A program made the position numbers and the translations under genes. From contig DATCMA010000022.1 of NCBI GenBank assembly GCA_036563645.1, positions 16,213 through 80,212 of the forward strand: a stretch of DNA of 64,000 bases, written 5' to 3'. Source of the DNA: DATCMA01 sp036563645. GTDB taxonomy: Bacteria > Actinomycetota > Actinomycetes > Mycobacteriales > Micromonosporaceae. The notes under the pieces were generated by a model. The model was not told the origin of the DNA. It searched no databases and worked only from the letters and a program-made list of their open reading frames with translations. Of the stretch, positions 19,163 through 26,569 are shown one piece after another (the first letter of the stretch is position 1; every line of letters begins with the position of its first letter).

Positions 19163-22100
19163 GTGCCAAACTCCGTTCTTGACGCGCTCGCTGATCGGGT
19201 CCTCATCGCCGATGGCGCGATGGGCACGATGTTGCAAGCCGCGGATCTGTCGATTGATGAGGATTTCCGCGGGCTGGAGGGCTGCAACGAAATCCTCAAC
19301 GTGACGCGGCCGGATGTGGTGCGGGGGATTCACGACGCGTACTTGGCCGCTGGCGCGGACTGTGTCGAGACGAACACGTTTGGCGCGAATTTCGGGAACT
19401 TCGGCGAGTACGGCATCACGCACCGGATCCGGGAGCTGTCCGAGGCGGGGGCGCGTCTGGCGCGGGAGGCCGCCGACCGGTGGTCGACACCGGAGCGCCC
19501 GCGTTTCGTGTTGGGGTCGATGGGCCCTGGGACGAAGCTGCCGACGCTCGGGCACGTGTCGTACGCGGTGCTGCGAGACGCCTACCTCGAGAACGCCGCG
19601 GGGTTGCTGCTCGGCGGTGTGGACGCCCTGATCGTGGAGACGTGTCAGGATCTGCTCCAGGCCAAGGCCGCGGTGGTGGGCGCGCGGCGGGCTATGGCCG
19701 AGGTCGGGCGCGAGGTGCCGGTGATTTGCAGCGTCACCGTGGAGACCACCGGCACGATGCTGTTGGGCAGCGAGATCGGTGCGGCCTTGACCGCGTTGGA
19801 GCCGCTCGGGATCGACCTCATCGGGCTGAACTGCGCGACCGGTCCCGCCGAGATGAGCGAGCACCTGCGCTACCTGTCGCGACACGCGCGGGTGCCGGTG
19901 TCCGTGATGCCTAACGCCGGGCTGCCGGAGCTCACCGCCGAGGGGGCCCGCTATCCGCTGACGCCTCAGGAGCTTGCGGAGGCGCTGGAGCGGTTCGTCG
20001 TGGAGTACGGCTGCGCCCTCGTCGGTGGCTGCTGTGGCACCACTCCCGAGCACATTCGGGCTGTTGTGGAACGGCTACACGGCGCGGTGCCGGCCCGTCG
20101 GGAGCCGACACCCGAACCCGGCGTCTCCTCGATTTACCACCACGTGCCGTTCACGCAGGAAGCCAGCGTGCTGGTCATCGGGGAGCGGACGAACGCCAAC
20201 GGCTCGAAGGCGTTCCGGGAGGCGATGCTCGCCGGCGACTGGCAGACCTGCGTGGAGATCGCCCGTGGGCAGGCGAGGGACGGGGCGCACCTGCTCGACC
20301 TGTGCGTCGACTACGTCGGACGGGACGGCACGGCCGACATGCGGGAGCTCGCGGGGCGCTTCGCGACCGCCTCGACGCTCCCCATCATGCTCGATTCGAC
20401 CGAGCCCCAGGTGATCGAGGCTGGTCTGGAGATGCTTGGCGGGCGTTGCGTGGTCAACTCCGTCAATTTCGAGGACGGCGATGGCCCGGGCTCCCGCTAC
20501 GCGCGGTTGATGCCGATCGTCAAGGAACACGGCGCCGCGGTGGTCGCCCTGACGATTGACGAGGAGGGACAGGCGCGGACGGCGGAGTGGAAGGTGCGGG
20601 TCGCCTCGCGCCTCATCGATGACCTCACCGGTCGGTGGGGGATGGCCTTGTCGGACATCTTCGTCGACTGCCTCACGTTCCCCATCGCCACGGGACAGGA
20701 GGAGACTCGCCGGGACGCGCTGGAGACCATCGAGGCGATTCGGGAGATCGCGCGCCGCTATCCGGGTGTGAATTTCACACTGGGTATCTCCAATGTCTCG
20801 TTTGGTTTGAACCCTGCCGCCCGGCAAGTGCTCAACTCGGTCTTCCTCGCTGAGTGCGTGCACGCCGGTTTGACCAGCGCGATCGTGCACGCCAGCAAGA
20901 TTTTGCCGATGTCGGCGATCCCGGAGGAGCAGCGGCAGGTCGCGCTTGACCTGATTTACGACCGGCGGCGGGAGGGGTATGACCCGCTGCAGAGGTTCAT
21001 TGAGCTGTTCGAGGGGATGGACGCCGCTTCGGCGCGCCAGAACCGCGCGGAGGAGTTGGCCAAGCTTCCGCTGGAGGAGCGGCTCAAGCGGCGCATCATC
21101 GACGGGGAGCGCGGTGGTCTCGAAGCGGACCTCGACGCGGCGCTGGCCCAGCGGCCTGCCTTGTCAATCATCAACGACATCTTGTTGGACGGGATGAGGG
21201 TCGTCGGCGACCTGTTCGGTTCCGGGCAGATGCAGTTGCCGTTCGTCCTGCAATCCGCCGAGGTCATGAAGGCGGCGGTGGCGTACCTCGAGCCGCACAT
21301 GGACAAGAGCGCCGAGTCCGGCAAAGGGCGGATTGTGCTGGCGACCGTCAAGGGCGATGTCCACGACATCGGCAAGAACTTGGTGGACATCATCTTGTCC
21401 AACAACGGGTATGAGGTCATCAATATCGGCATTAAGCAGCCGATCAGCGCGATCCTGGAGGCCGCCGAACGGCACGACGCCGACGCCATCGGCATGTCGG
21501 GCCTGCTGGTCAAGAGCACGATGGTGATGAAGGAGAACCTCCAGGAGATGGTGACGCGGGGGGTGGCGCACCGCTGGCCGGTGCTGCTGGGTGGGGCCGC
21601 GTTGACCCGCGCGTTTGTGGAGGACGACCTGCGGGCGATGTTCCCGGGCGAGGTGTACTACGCGCGGGATGCGTTCGAAGGGCTCGCGCTGATGGATCGG
21701 CTGATGGCCGCGAAGCGGGGCGGGCCGGCGGCGGTGGACCCGGATCGGGAGGCGGCGCTGGAGGCGCGGCGGGCTCGTCGGGCTCGGCATCGCGCGCAGG
21801 TCGCCGAGCGGCTGCCGTCGGTGGATGACGACTCGGTGCGTTCGGATGTTGCACGGGATGTGGAGATCCCGACGCCGCCGTTCTTTGGGACGCGGGTGGT
21901 GAAGGGGATCCCGCTGGCCGAGTACGCGAGTTTTCTCGATGAGCGGGCCACGTTCATGGGGCAGTGGGGGTTGCGTGGGGCCCGCGGCGGTTCGGGACCG
22001 TCCTATGAGGAGCTCGTGGAGAAGGAGGGGCGTCCCAGGCTGCGGTACTGGCTGGACCGGTTGACGGCCGAGAAGGTGTTGGAGGCCGCGGTGGTCTACG

Positions 22101-22678
22101 GCTATTTCCCGGCCTACTCCGAGGGCAACGAGCTGGTGGTCCTGGACGAGAAGGGCGAGCGGGAGCGGGCGCGGTTCCGGTTCCCGCGTCAGCGGCAGGG
22201 GCGTCGGCTGTGTATCGCGGATTTCTTCGCCCCGAAGGGGGAGCGCCTGGATGTGGTCGCGCTCCAGCTGGTGACGGTGGGGCAACCGATTAGCGAGTAC
22301 ACCGCGAAGTTGTTCGCCCAGCACGAGTACCGCAGCTATCTGGAGGTGCACGGCCTGTCGGTGCAGTTGACGGAGGCGTTGGCGGAGTACTGGCATCACC
22401 GTATTCGCCAGGAGCTCCTCCTGCCGGGGGGACGGACGGTGGCCGATGACGATCCGGCTGATCTGGCCGGGGTGTTGCGGGCTGACTACCGCGGCTGCCG
22501 GTATTCCTTCGGGTATCCGGCGTGTCCGGATTTGGAGGATCGGGCCAAGGTCGTGGAGTTGTTGGGCGCGCAGCGCATTGGGGTGGAGCTGTCGGAGGAG
22601 TTCCAGCTGGTGCCGGAGCAGTCGACGGACGCGATTGTGGTGCACCACCCGGAGGCGAGCTACTTCAACGCGAAGTAG
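19163..22678 (+). CDS. metH: Cobalamin-dependent methionine synthase MetH
   Basis: 1171 aa, full length for the family. It transfers the methyl group of 5-methyltetrahydrofolate via cobalamin to homocysteine. In order: a homocysteine/zinc-binding barrel (1-320; zinc cysteines in NCATGPAEM and GGCCGTTPEH), a pterin-binding domain (about 335-610; VIGERTNANGSKAF), a cobalamin-binding domain (about 640-880; DVHDIGKN with the lower-ligand His734) and the S-adenosylmethionine reactivation domain (about 930-1171; AEYWHHRIRQE). Start GTG 19163 is fixed by an in-frame upstream stop. No cobalamin riboswitch is seen upstream. Confidence 0.96.
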   Translation: MPNSVLDALADRVLIADGAMGTMLQAADLSIDEDFRGLEGCNEILNVTRPDVVRGIHDAYLAAGADCVETNTFGANFGNFGEYGITHRIRELSEAGARLAREAADRWSTPERPRFVLGSMGPGTKLPTLGHVSYAVLRDAYLENAAGLLLGGVDALIVETCQDLLQAKAAVVGARRAMAEVGREVPVICSVTVETTGTMLLGSEIGAALTALEPLGIDLIGLNCATGPAEMSEHLRYLSRHARVPVSVMPNAGLPELTAEGARYPLTPQELAEALERFVVEYGCALVGGCCGTTPEHIRAVVERLHGAVPARREPTPEPGVSSIYHHVPFTQEASVLVIGERTNANGSKAFREAMLAGDWQTCVEIARGQARDGAHLLDLCVDYVGRDGTADMRELAGRFATASTLPIMLDSTEPQVIEAGLEMLGGRCVVNSVNFEDGDGPGSRYARLMPIVKEHGAAVVALTIDEEGQARTAEWKVRVASRLIDDLTGRWGMALSDIFVDCLTFPIATGQEETRRDALETIEAIREIARRYPGVNFTLGISNVSFGLNPAARQVLNSVFLAECVHAGLTSAIVHASKILPMSAIPEEQRQVALDLIYDRRREGYDPLQRFIELFEGMDAASARQNRAEELAKLPLEERLKRRIIDGERGGLEADLDAALAQRPALSIINDILLDGMRVVGDLFGSGQMQLPFVLQSAEVMKAAVAYLEPHMDKSAESGKGRIVLATVKGDVHDIGKNLVDIILSNNGYEVINIGIKQPISAILEAAERHDADAIGMSGLLVKSTMVMKENLQEMVTRGVAHRWPVLLGGAALTRAFVEDDLRAMFPGEVYYARDAFEGLALMDRLMAAKRGGPAAVDPDREAALEARRARRARHRAQVAERLPSVDDDSVRSDVARDVEIPTPPFFGTRVVKGIPLAEYASFLDERATFMGQWGLRGARGGSGPSYEELVEKEGRPRLRYWLDRLTAEKVLEAAVVYGYFPAYSEGNELVVLDEKGERERARFRFPRQRQGRRLCIADFFAPKGERLDVVALQLVTVGQPISEYTAKLFAQHEYRSYLEVHGLSVQLTEALAEYWHHRIRQELLLPGGRTVADDDPADLAGVLRADYRGCRYSFGYPACPDLEDRAKVVELLGAQRIGVELSEEFQLVPEQSTDAIVVHHPEASYFNAK

Positions 22679-23084
22679 TCCTCTCGGGTGCGGGTGGTTC
22701 CCGCGTGCGGATGGGCGAGGGGAGTTCGCGGTGACGGTCTCCGGGTCTGGCTGCGCGGCCGCGGGTGACCAGTGCCTTCGTCGCGGTGCTGATCGGATGG
22801 CTGTCGGGTAGGTGTGCGGGGGCGCCGGGGTGCCGCGTGGGTGGCGGGTGTGGGGTGCGGACGGTCTGTGGGGAGGATGTCGCCGCCGGGTGTGTGTGGG
22901 CGTTTTCTCTGGTGTCCCTGATGGGAATGTGTGGTGCCCGATACGTATTTCTCCGTTGTCTGTATTCGGTTGAGTTTTCGCGTGCTTTCTGAGTGGTTCG
23001 CGCCTGGCGTCGTATTTCGGGCTGCTGTGGCGTGGGTGGTGGTGTGACGCGGACGTGATGTGCGATCACGTCGTGAGACTGGTC
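22679..23084. other. Long gene-free region downstream of metH
   Basis: T- and G-rich sequence with clearly lower GC than the genes around it. Small open frames here, on either strand, lack the GC-rich third positions of real genes. No RNA, repeat or terminator of note is seen apart from a weak GCGGG/CCCGC hairpin just after metH. Confidence 0.6.
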
Positions 23085-23114
23085 TTGCAAAAGAGAAAGT
23101 CGAGCCATTAAGGT
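23085..23114 (+). promoter_or_regulatory. Putative promoter of the c-di-AMP riboswitch transcript
   Basis: TTGCAA at 23085-23090 and TAAGGT at 23109-23114 with an 18-nt spacer; the predicted start, about 23121, lies just before the riboswitch. Confidence 0.4.
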
Positions 23115-23121
23115 CACCTGC

Positions 23122-23287
23122 GTCCGACGCCGTGGTCGTTGATGTAGCGGCCCGTCGGTCCCGCCTAATCGTGGTTTTACGAGCCGGGGACCCATTCATC
23201 TGGGGTGAATCCTCGAGGTGTTGCTCGAGGTAGGGCGTCTTCCCGTCCGAACCCGTCAGCTAACCCGGTCGGCGGCAGTGGAAGGAG
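23122..23287 (+). ncRNA. c-di-AMP riboswitch (ydaO/yuaA class)
   Basis: The strictly conserved blocks of the ydaO class are present in order: GAGCCGGGGACCCA (from 23181), GGGGTGAATCC (from 23202), the GTAGGG block (from 23230), and CCGAACCCGTCAGCTAACCC (from 23247) with GGTCGGCGG after it. A GGAAGGAG ribosome-binding sequence follows immediately (23280-23286). In actinomycetes this riboswitch controls cell-wall hydrolases and related secreted proteins, and ligand binding turns expression off. The first substantial gene downstream encodes a secreted C39-type peptidase. The 5' boundary is approximate. Confidence 0.93.
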
Positions 23288-23290
23288 TAC

Positions 23291-23416
23291 GTGGTCATGC
23301 AACCCCCCGTGTGTCGTGGTCGATCGCGCCGCGTCCGTGTTGTCGGCATTGTCGGTCGTGTTGTTCTCGGCAGACAGTTTGTTCGCGATTTCTCGGTGAA
23401 CGCCATCGGTTTCTAG
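23291..23416 (+). CDS. Possible leader peptide after the riboswitch
   Basis: A 41-codon frame starting GTG 23291 (or ATG 23297) directly behind the GGAAGGAG that ends the riboswitch, stopping at TAG 23414-23416. The product is Arg- and Val-rich. Third positions are not GC-rich, so it may be non-coding. Its position at the only good ribosome site is the reason to list it. Confidence 0.25.
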   Translation: MVMQPPVCRGRSRRVRVVGIVGRVVLGRQFVRDFSVNAIGF

Positions 23417-23601
23417 TGCCGGTGGGTGTGTCCGCGGGCGGCTTATTCCGTCGTCACCGGATTGCTCGTTCCCTCTGCGGCCCGGGCTGATGGTGGTCCA
23501 TCAGCGTGTCGTCGTGTTGCGCAGGAATTGGCGTCAGTTGGGCCCGCGTTGTCGTTTGCCTTGTGTCCATTGTGGATCTTCTGTCGCTTGTGGGGTCTGC
23601 C

Positions 23602-24402
23602 GTGAATCATCGCCGTGCTACGCCGGTGCGCGTCGATTCCCGTCGTATGGTCATCGCCTTGTCGGCGGCCGTGGTGTCGGTCACCGTCGTGAGTGGAGTG
23701 CTCGCCGGGGGTGGCCAACCTGTCGAGAAGTCACACGTTGTCGACATGTCCGCGGCCTTGGACGACCGTGCCAAGGCCGTCGATCAGGCGGATCGGGCCG
23801 CCCGGCCCGCGGCCGAGTCGTCGGCGGGCGAAGCGCCCGCGGGCGAGTCGGCGGCGCCGGTCGAGCCTGCGGTGTCGCCTACGCCGAAGCCGCCGTCTGA
23901 GAAGGTGCTCACCTACGACTTCCAAGAACAGCCGAACTCGTACTACTGCGGGCCGGCCGCGACGCGCAACGCGTTGAGCGCCCGCGGTATCAGCGTCAGC
24001 CAAGATGAGCTCGCCCGGCGGTTGGGGACCGATTTCGGCGGTACGGACTCGGCGTATGACACGACTCGGGTGCTCAACGAGATGATCGGTGAGGAGGTCT
24101 ACCAGACGCGGGAGATTCGCGGCCGGGCGACCTCCGCGGACATGGACCGCCTGCAGGAGGACGTGGTCCGGGCGATTAGCAACGGGTACGCGGTGGTGGC
24201 CAACGTCGTGGGCGGCATCACGGATGCCGCGGGGATATGGCGGTCGTATCCGGGAGGCCACTACGTGACGATCGTCGGATACCGCGACGACGGCCGGATG
24301 GTGAAGGTAGCGGATCCGGCGGGGATCGGCGGCGACGGCACGTATTGGGTGTCGACCATCAATATGGCGCTGTGGATGTCCACCCGCGGCTACTCGGCCT
24401 AA
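23602..24402 (+). CDS. Secreted/anchored C39-family cysteine peptidase
   Basis: 266 aa from GTG 23602. The N-terminus is basic followed by a hydrophobic segment (about 17-37, MVIALSAAVVSVTVVSGVLA), a signal peptide or anchor. A low-complexity Ala/Glu/Pro spacer (about 60-100) precedes a C39_2-type papain-like domain (about 105-260) with catalytic Cys in YYCGPAATRN, His in GGHYVTIVGY and Asp in VADPA. It likely cleaves or binds peptide material outside the cell. About 320 nt upstream is a c-di-AMP riboswitch on the same strand, which ties it to osmotic/cell-wall control. No good ribosome site precedes this GTG. An upstream start at 23506 is possible but adds an atypical Cys-rich stretch. Confidence 0.8.
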   Translation: MNHRRATPVRVDSRRMVIALSAAVVSVTVVSGVLAGGGQPVEKSHVVDMSAALDDRAKAVDQADRAARPAAESSAGEAPAGESAAPVEPAVSPTPKPPSEKVLTYDFQEQPNSYYCGPAATRNALSARGISVSQDELARRLGTDFGGTDSAYDTTRVLNEMIGEEVYQTREIRGRATSADMDRLQEDVVRAISNGYAVVANVVGGITDAAGIWRSYPGGHYVTIVGYRDDGRMVKVADPAGIGGDGTYWVSTINMALWMSTRGYSA

Positions 24403-24481
24403 GCGCCGGGTGCGTGGCCTGGCCCGCACCCGGCGCGAGGACCGGGGACGGTGGCCGCCGCGGGTGGCATACTCGGCTGCC

Positions 24482-24730
24482 ATGGTGCTGTCCCGTGGCT
24501 GGGCACTCTTTCTCACCGCGGTCGGGGTCTGGACGTGGGTGATCTGGCCTCGGTTTGCGGTGGCCATCTGGAACGATCCGCGCTCGTGGTCAACGGGCCG
24601 GGTAGCCGAGGGGACGCCGACGGAGTTCCTCTGGATCCACGCCTTGTTGATCATCACGTCGTTGGCGATCGGCACCGCGGTCGGGGTGCTCGGGGTGCGG
24701 GGGTGGCGGGCCCACCGCCGCTTGCGATGA
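24482..24730 (+). CDS. SCO4848-family small membrane protein
   Basis: 82 aa from ATG 24482; CATACT at 24468-24473 places the transcription start within 2 nt. It has two hydrophobic segments (about 6-27 and 51-72) joined by a charged loop, and the family's SRGWALFLTAVGVWTWVIWP opening. It resembles the SCO4848 family of Streptomyces. Function unknown. Confidence 0.8.
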   Translation: MVLSRGWALFLTAVGVWTWVIWPRFAVAIWNDPRSWSTGRVAEGTPTEFLWIHALLIITSLAIGTAVGVLGVRGWRAHRRLR

Positions 24731-24815
24731 GGGATGGGCGGACCCGGGTCGGCGGGGTGGGTTTGGTTCGCGGGTGACCGGGAAACCGGCGAGGCGTACA
24801 GCGGGGGGTGGCCTC

Positions 24816-24944
24816 ATGCCGATCAGCACGGAGAAGCGGATCGCCCATTACCACCAGCAGAGCGGGAGCCCACGGTTGACGGCGCGGCAGCGGCGGCGGG
24901 TCCGCAAGAAGGAGAACGCGCAGCGCGCTCGCGGTGCCCGGTGA
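24816..24944 (+). CDS. Small basic protein, 42 aa
   Basis: 42 aa from ATG 24816, with GGGGGGTGG about 5 nt upstream. The second half is strongly basic (LTARQRRRVRKKENAQRARG) and would suit RNA or ribosome binding. Codon use is genic. Similar short TARQRRR-type proteins occur in actinomycetes as I recall, without a function. It ends 59 nt before the metallopeptidase gene. Confidence 0.55.
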   Translation: MPISTEKRIAHYHQQSGSPRLTARQRRRVRKKENAQRARGAR

Positions 24945-24990
24945 GGCGCCCGACAACAGGGTCGTGATCTTGAGGGTGGGTGCGGCCGGT

Positions 24991-24996
24991 CATACT
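24991..24996 (+). promoter_or_regulatory. -10 element for leaderless metallopeptidase mRNA
   Basis: CATACT, with predicted start at 25003, one nucleotide before ATG 25004. Confidence 0.4.
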
Positions 24997-25003
24997 GGAC
25001 GGC

Positions 25004-25735
25004 ATGAGCCGCGCCGCCGCTGTATTTCGCCGCTTGCCTCTGCTCTGTGGGCTGGCCGTCGCGCTGGTGACCGGGGTGGCGTGCGGTCTTGTTCCGTTGC
25101 TCGCTCCGGTGGAGCCCGACCCGGCTGAGCCGATCACCACGGAGCGGCAGCCTGTTGACGGCACCACGAGCCTGGAGGAGTTCGAGCAGGACGTCACCGG
25201 TGCCGTGCAGCTGGCGGAGGTGTTTTGGTCGGAGCAGTTTCATGCGGCGGGGCTGCGGTTTGAGTCGATCACCGCGGTGATTCCCTACACCCGGGATGGG
25301 GAGGTCAGCTGCGGTGAGCTGCTGGTGACGAGGAACAACGCGTTCTACTGCCGGGTCACGGACGCCATCGCCTACGACGTGCGGTGGGCCTACCAGGCGT
25401 TCCAGCAGATCGGTGACGCGTTCGTGTACTTCCTGTTGGGGCATGAGTACGCGCACGCGGTGCAGGCTCGCTTGGGAATCCGGCACGATTTCACCATTGA
25501 GTCGGAGCTGCAGGCTGATTGTCTGGCCGGCGCGTACATCGGTGACTCGGTGCGGGCGCAGCGGCTCATGCTCGACAGCGGTGATCTCGCGGAGTTCGAG
25601 GCTGGTCTGCGGGCGGTGGCGGACGATCCGGGGCAGCCGTGGTTCGCTGAGGACGCGCACGGCAGTGCCGAGCAGCGGACGAGGGCGTTTTTCGCGGGTT
25701 TCGATCGCTCGTTGGCTGCCTGTGGTGTGCGGTGA
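25004..25735 (+). CDS. Neutral zinc metallopeptidase (YpfJ-like)
   Basis: 243 aa from ATG 25004. The hydrophobic N-terminus (about 10-32) is a signal peptide or membrane anchor. The zinc site is the HEYAH motif (HExxH) in LLGHEYAHAVQAR, with the downstream ESELQADCLAGAY segment supplying the third ligand (Glu) as in the YpfJ/neutral zinc metallopeptidase family. Two Cys pairs suggest disulfides in an extracytoplasmic domain. Substrate unknown. Confidence 0.85.
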   Translation: MSRAAAVFRRLPLLCGLAVALVTGVACGLVPLLAPVEPDPAEPITTERQPVDGTTSLEEFEQDVTGAVQLAEVFWSEQFHAAGLRFESITAVIPYTRDGEVSCGELLVTRNNAFYCRVTDAIAYDVRWAYQAFQQIGDAFVYFLLGHEYAHAVQARLGIRHDFTIESELQADCLAGAYIGDSVRAQRLMLDSGDLAEFEAGLRAVADDPGQPWFAEDAHGSAEQRTRAFFAGFDRSLAACGVR

Positions 25736-25819
25736 GGGTGGAGGAGCCCGATAGGCGGGGCGCATCCCGGTGGGTGACACTGGTCGGCGTCGAACCCCGC
25801 GTGTGAGGAGAGAGACGCC

Positions 25820-26527
25820 GTGACCGCTTACTCGATCGCCGCTGTTCTGTTCGACATGGACGGCACGCTGATTGACAGCGAGCGGCTGTGGGATGTCGCG
25901 ATGGAAGAGCTGGCCGCCGCGTATGGGGGGCGACTGTCGAAGCGTGCCCGTCAGGCGATGGTGGGATCGAGCATGGCCACCTCGATGCGGATCTTGCACG
26001 CGGAGCTCGACCAGCCGTGGCGGGATCCCGCGGAGGGGATCGCGTTTTTGGAGCGGCGGGTCGCGGAGCTGTTCCGCAGCGACGTGCAGTGGCGGCCGGG
26101 TGCGGCGGAGTTGCTGCGTGAGGTCCGGGCGGCGGGGATTCCCACGGCGCTGGTCACGTCGACCGCCCGACGGCTCGTGGAGATCGCGTTGGACACGTTG
26201 GGGCGGGAGAACTTCGATGTGGTGGTCTGCGGGGACGAGGTCAGCGCCCCCAAGCCGGATCCCACGCCGTATGTGACGGCTATCGAGCGGTTAGGTGTGC
26301 CGGCGCAGCGGTGTGTGGCGATTGAGGATTCCCCGGCTGGGGTGCGCAGCGCGGTGGCGGCCGGGGTGACGGTGGTTGCGGTGGAGGGTGCGGCTCCGGT
26401 GCCGCCGATGGAGGGGATTTATCGGCTCGCCACCCTCGCTGGGGTCAACGTGGAGTTTCTCGCGTCGCTGCTGCCGCAGACCGCTGACGCGGTGGCCGCG
26501 TTGGATGGGGGGTCGGCGGCGTCCTAG
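25820..26527 (+). CDS. HAD-superfamily phosphatase (subfamily IA)
   Basis: 235 aa from GTG 25820, with GAGGAGAGAG upstream. The nucleophile motif is FDMDGTLIDSE, motif II is LVTSTA, motif III is the Lys in APKPDPTPY and motif IV is EDSPAGVRSA. This set and the helical cap between motifs I and II match the beta-phosphoglucomutase/phosphoglycolate phosphatase group. It hydrolyses a small phosphate ester; the substrate cannot be assigned. It converges on the ABC permease gene. Confidence 0.88.
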   Translation: MTAYSIAAVLFDMDGTLIDSERLWDVAMEELAAAYGGRLSKRARQAMVGSSMATSMRILHAELDQPWRDPAEGIAFLERRVAELFRSDVQWRPGAAELLREVRAAGIPTALVTSTARRLVEIALDTLGRENFDVVVCGDEVSAPKPDPTPYVTAIERLGVPAQRCVAIEDSPAGVRSAVAAGVTVVAVEGAAPVPPMEGIYRLATLAGVNVEFLASLLPQTADAVAALDGGSAAS

Positions 26528-26531
26528 GGGT

Positions 26532-26561
26532 GGGGTGGCCAGGCCCACGCCTGGCCACCCC
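26532..26561. terminator. Bidirectional hairpin terminator
   Basis: Perfect 13-bp inverted repeat GGGGTGGCCAGGC/GCCTGGCCACCCC with a 4-nt loop in the 42-nt gap between convergent genes. Confidence 0.75.
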
Positions 26562-26569
26562 GTCTGTGG

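Noticed and set aside
21164..22648. 494-codon open frame opposite metH
   Set aside because: It is a shadow of the MetH cobalamin and activation domains; no recognisable protein features.
22660..23199. Two overlapping minus-strand frames of about 175-179 codons
   Set aside because: They overlap the riboswitch region, have biased Thr/Arg/Pro composition with no motif, and third positions unlike real genes here.
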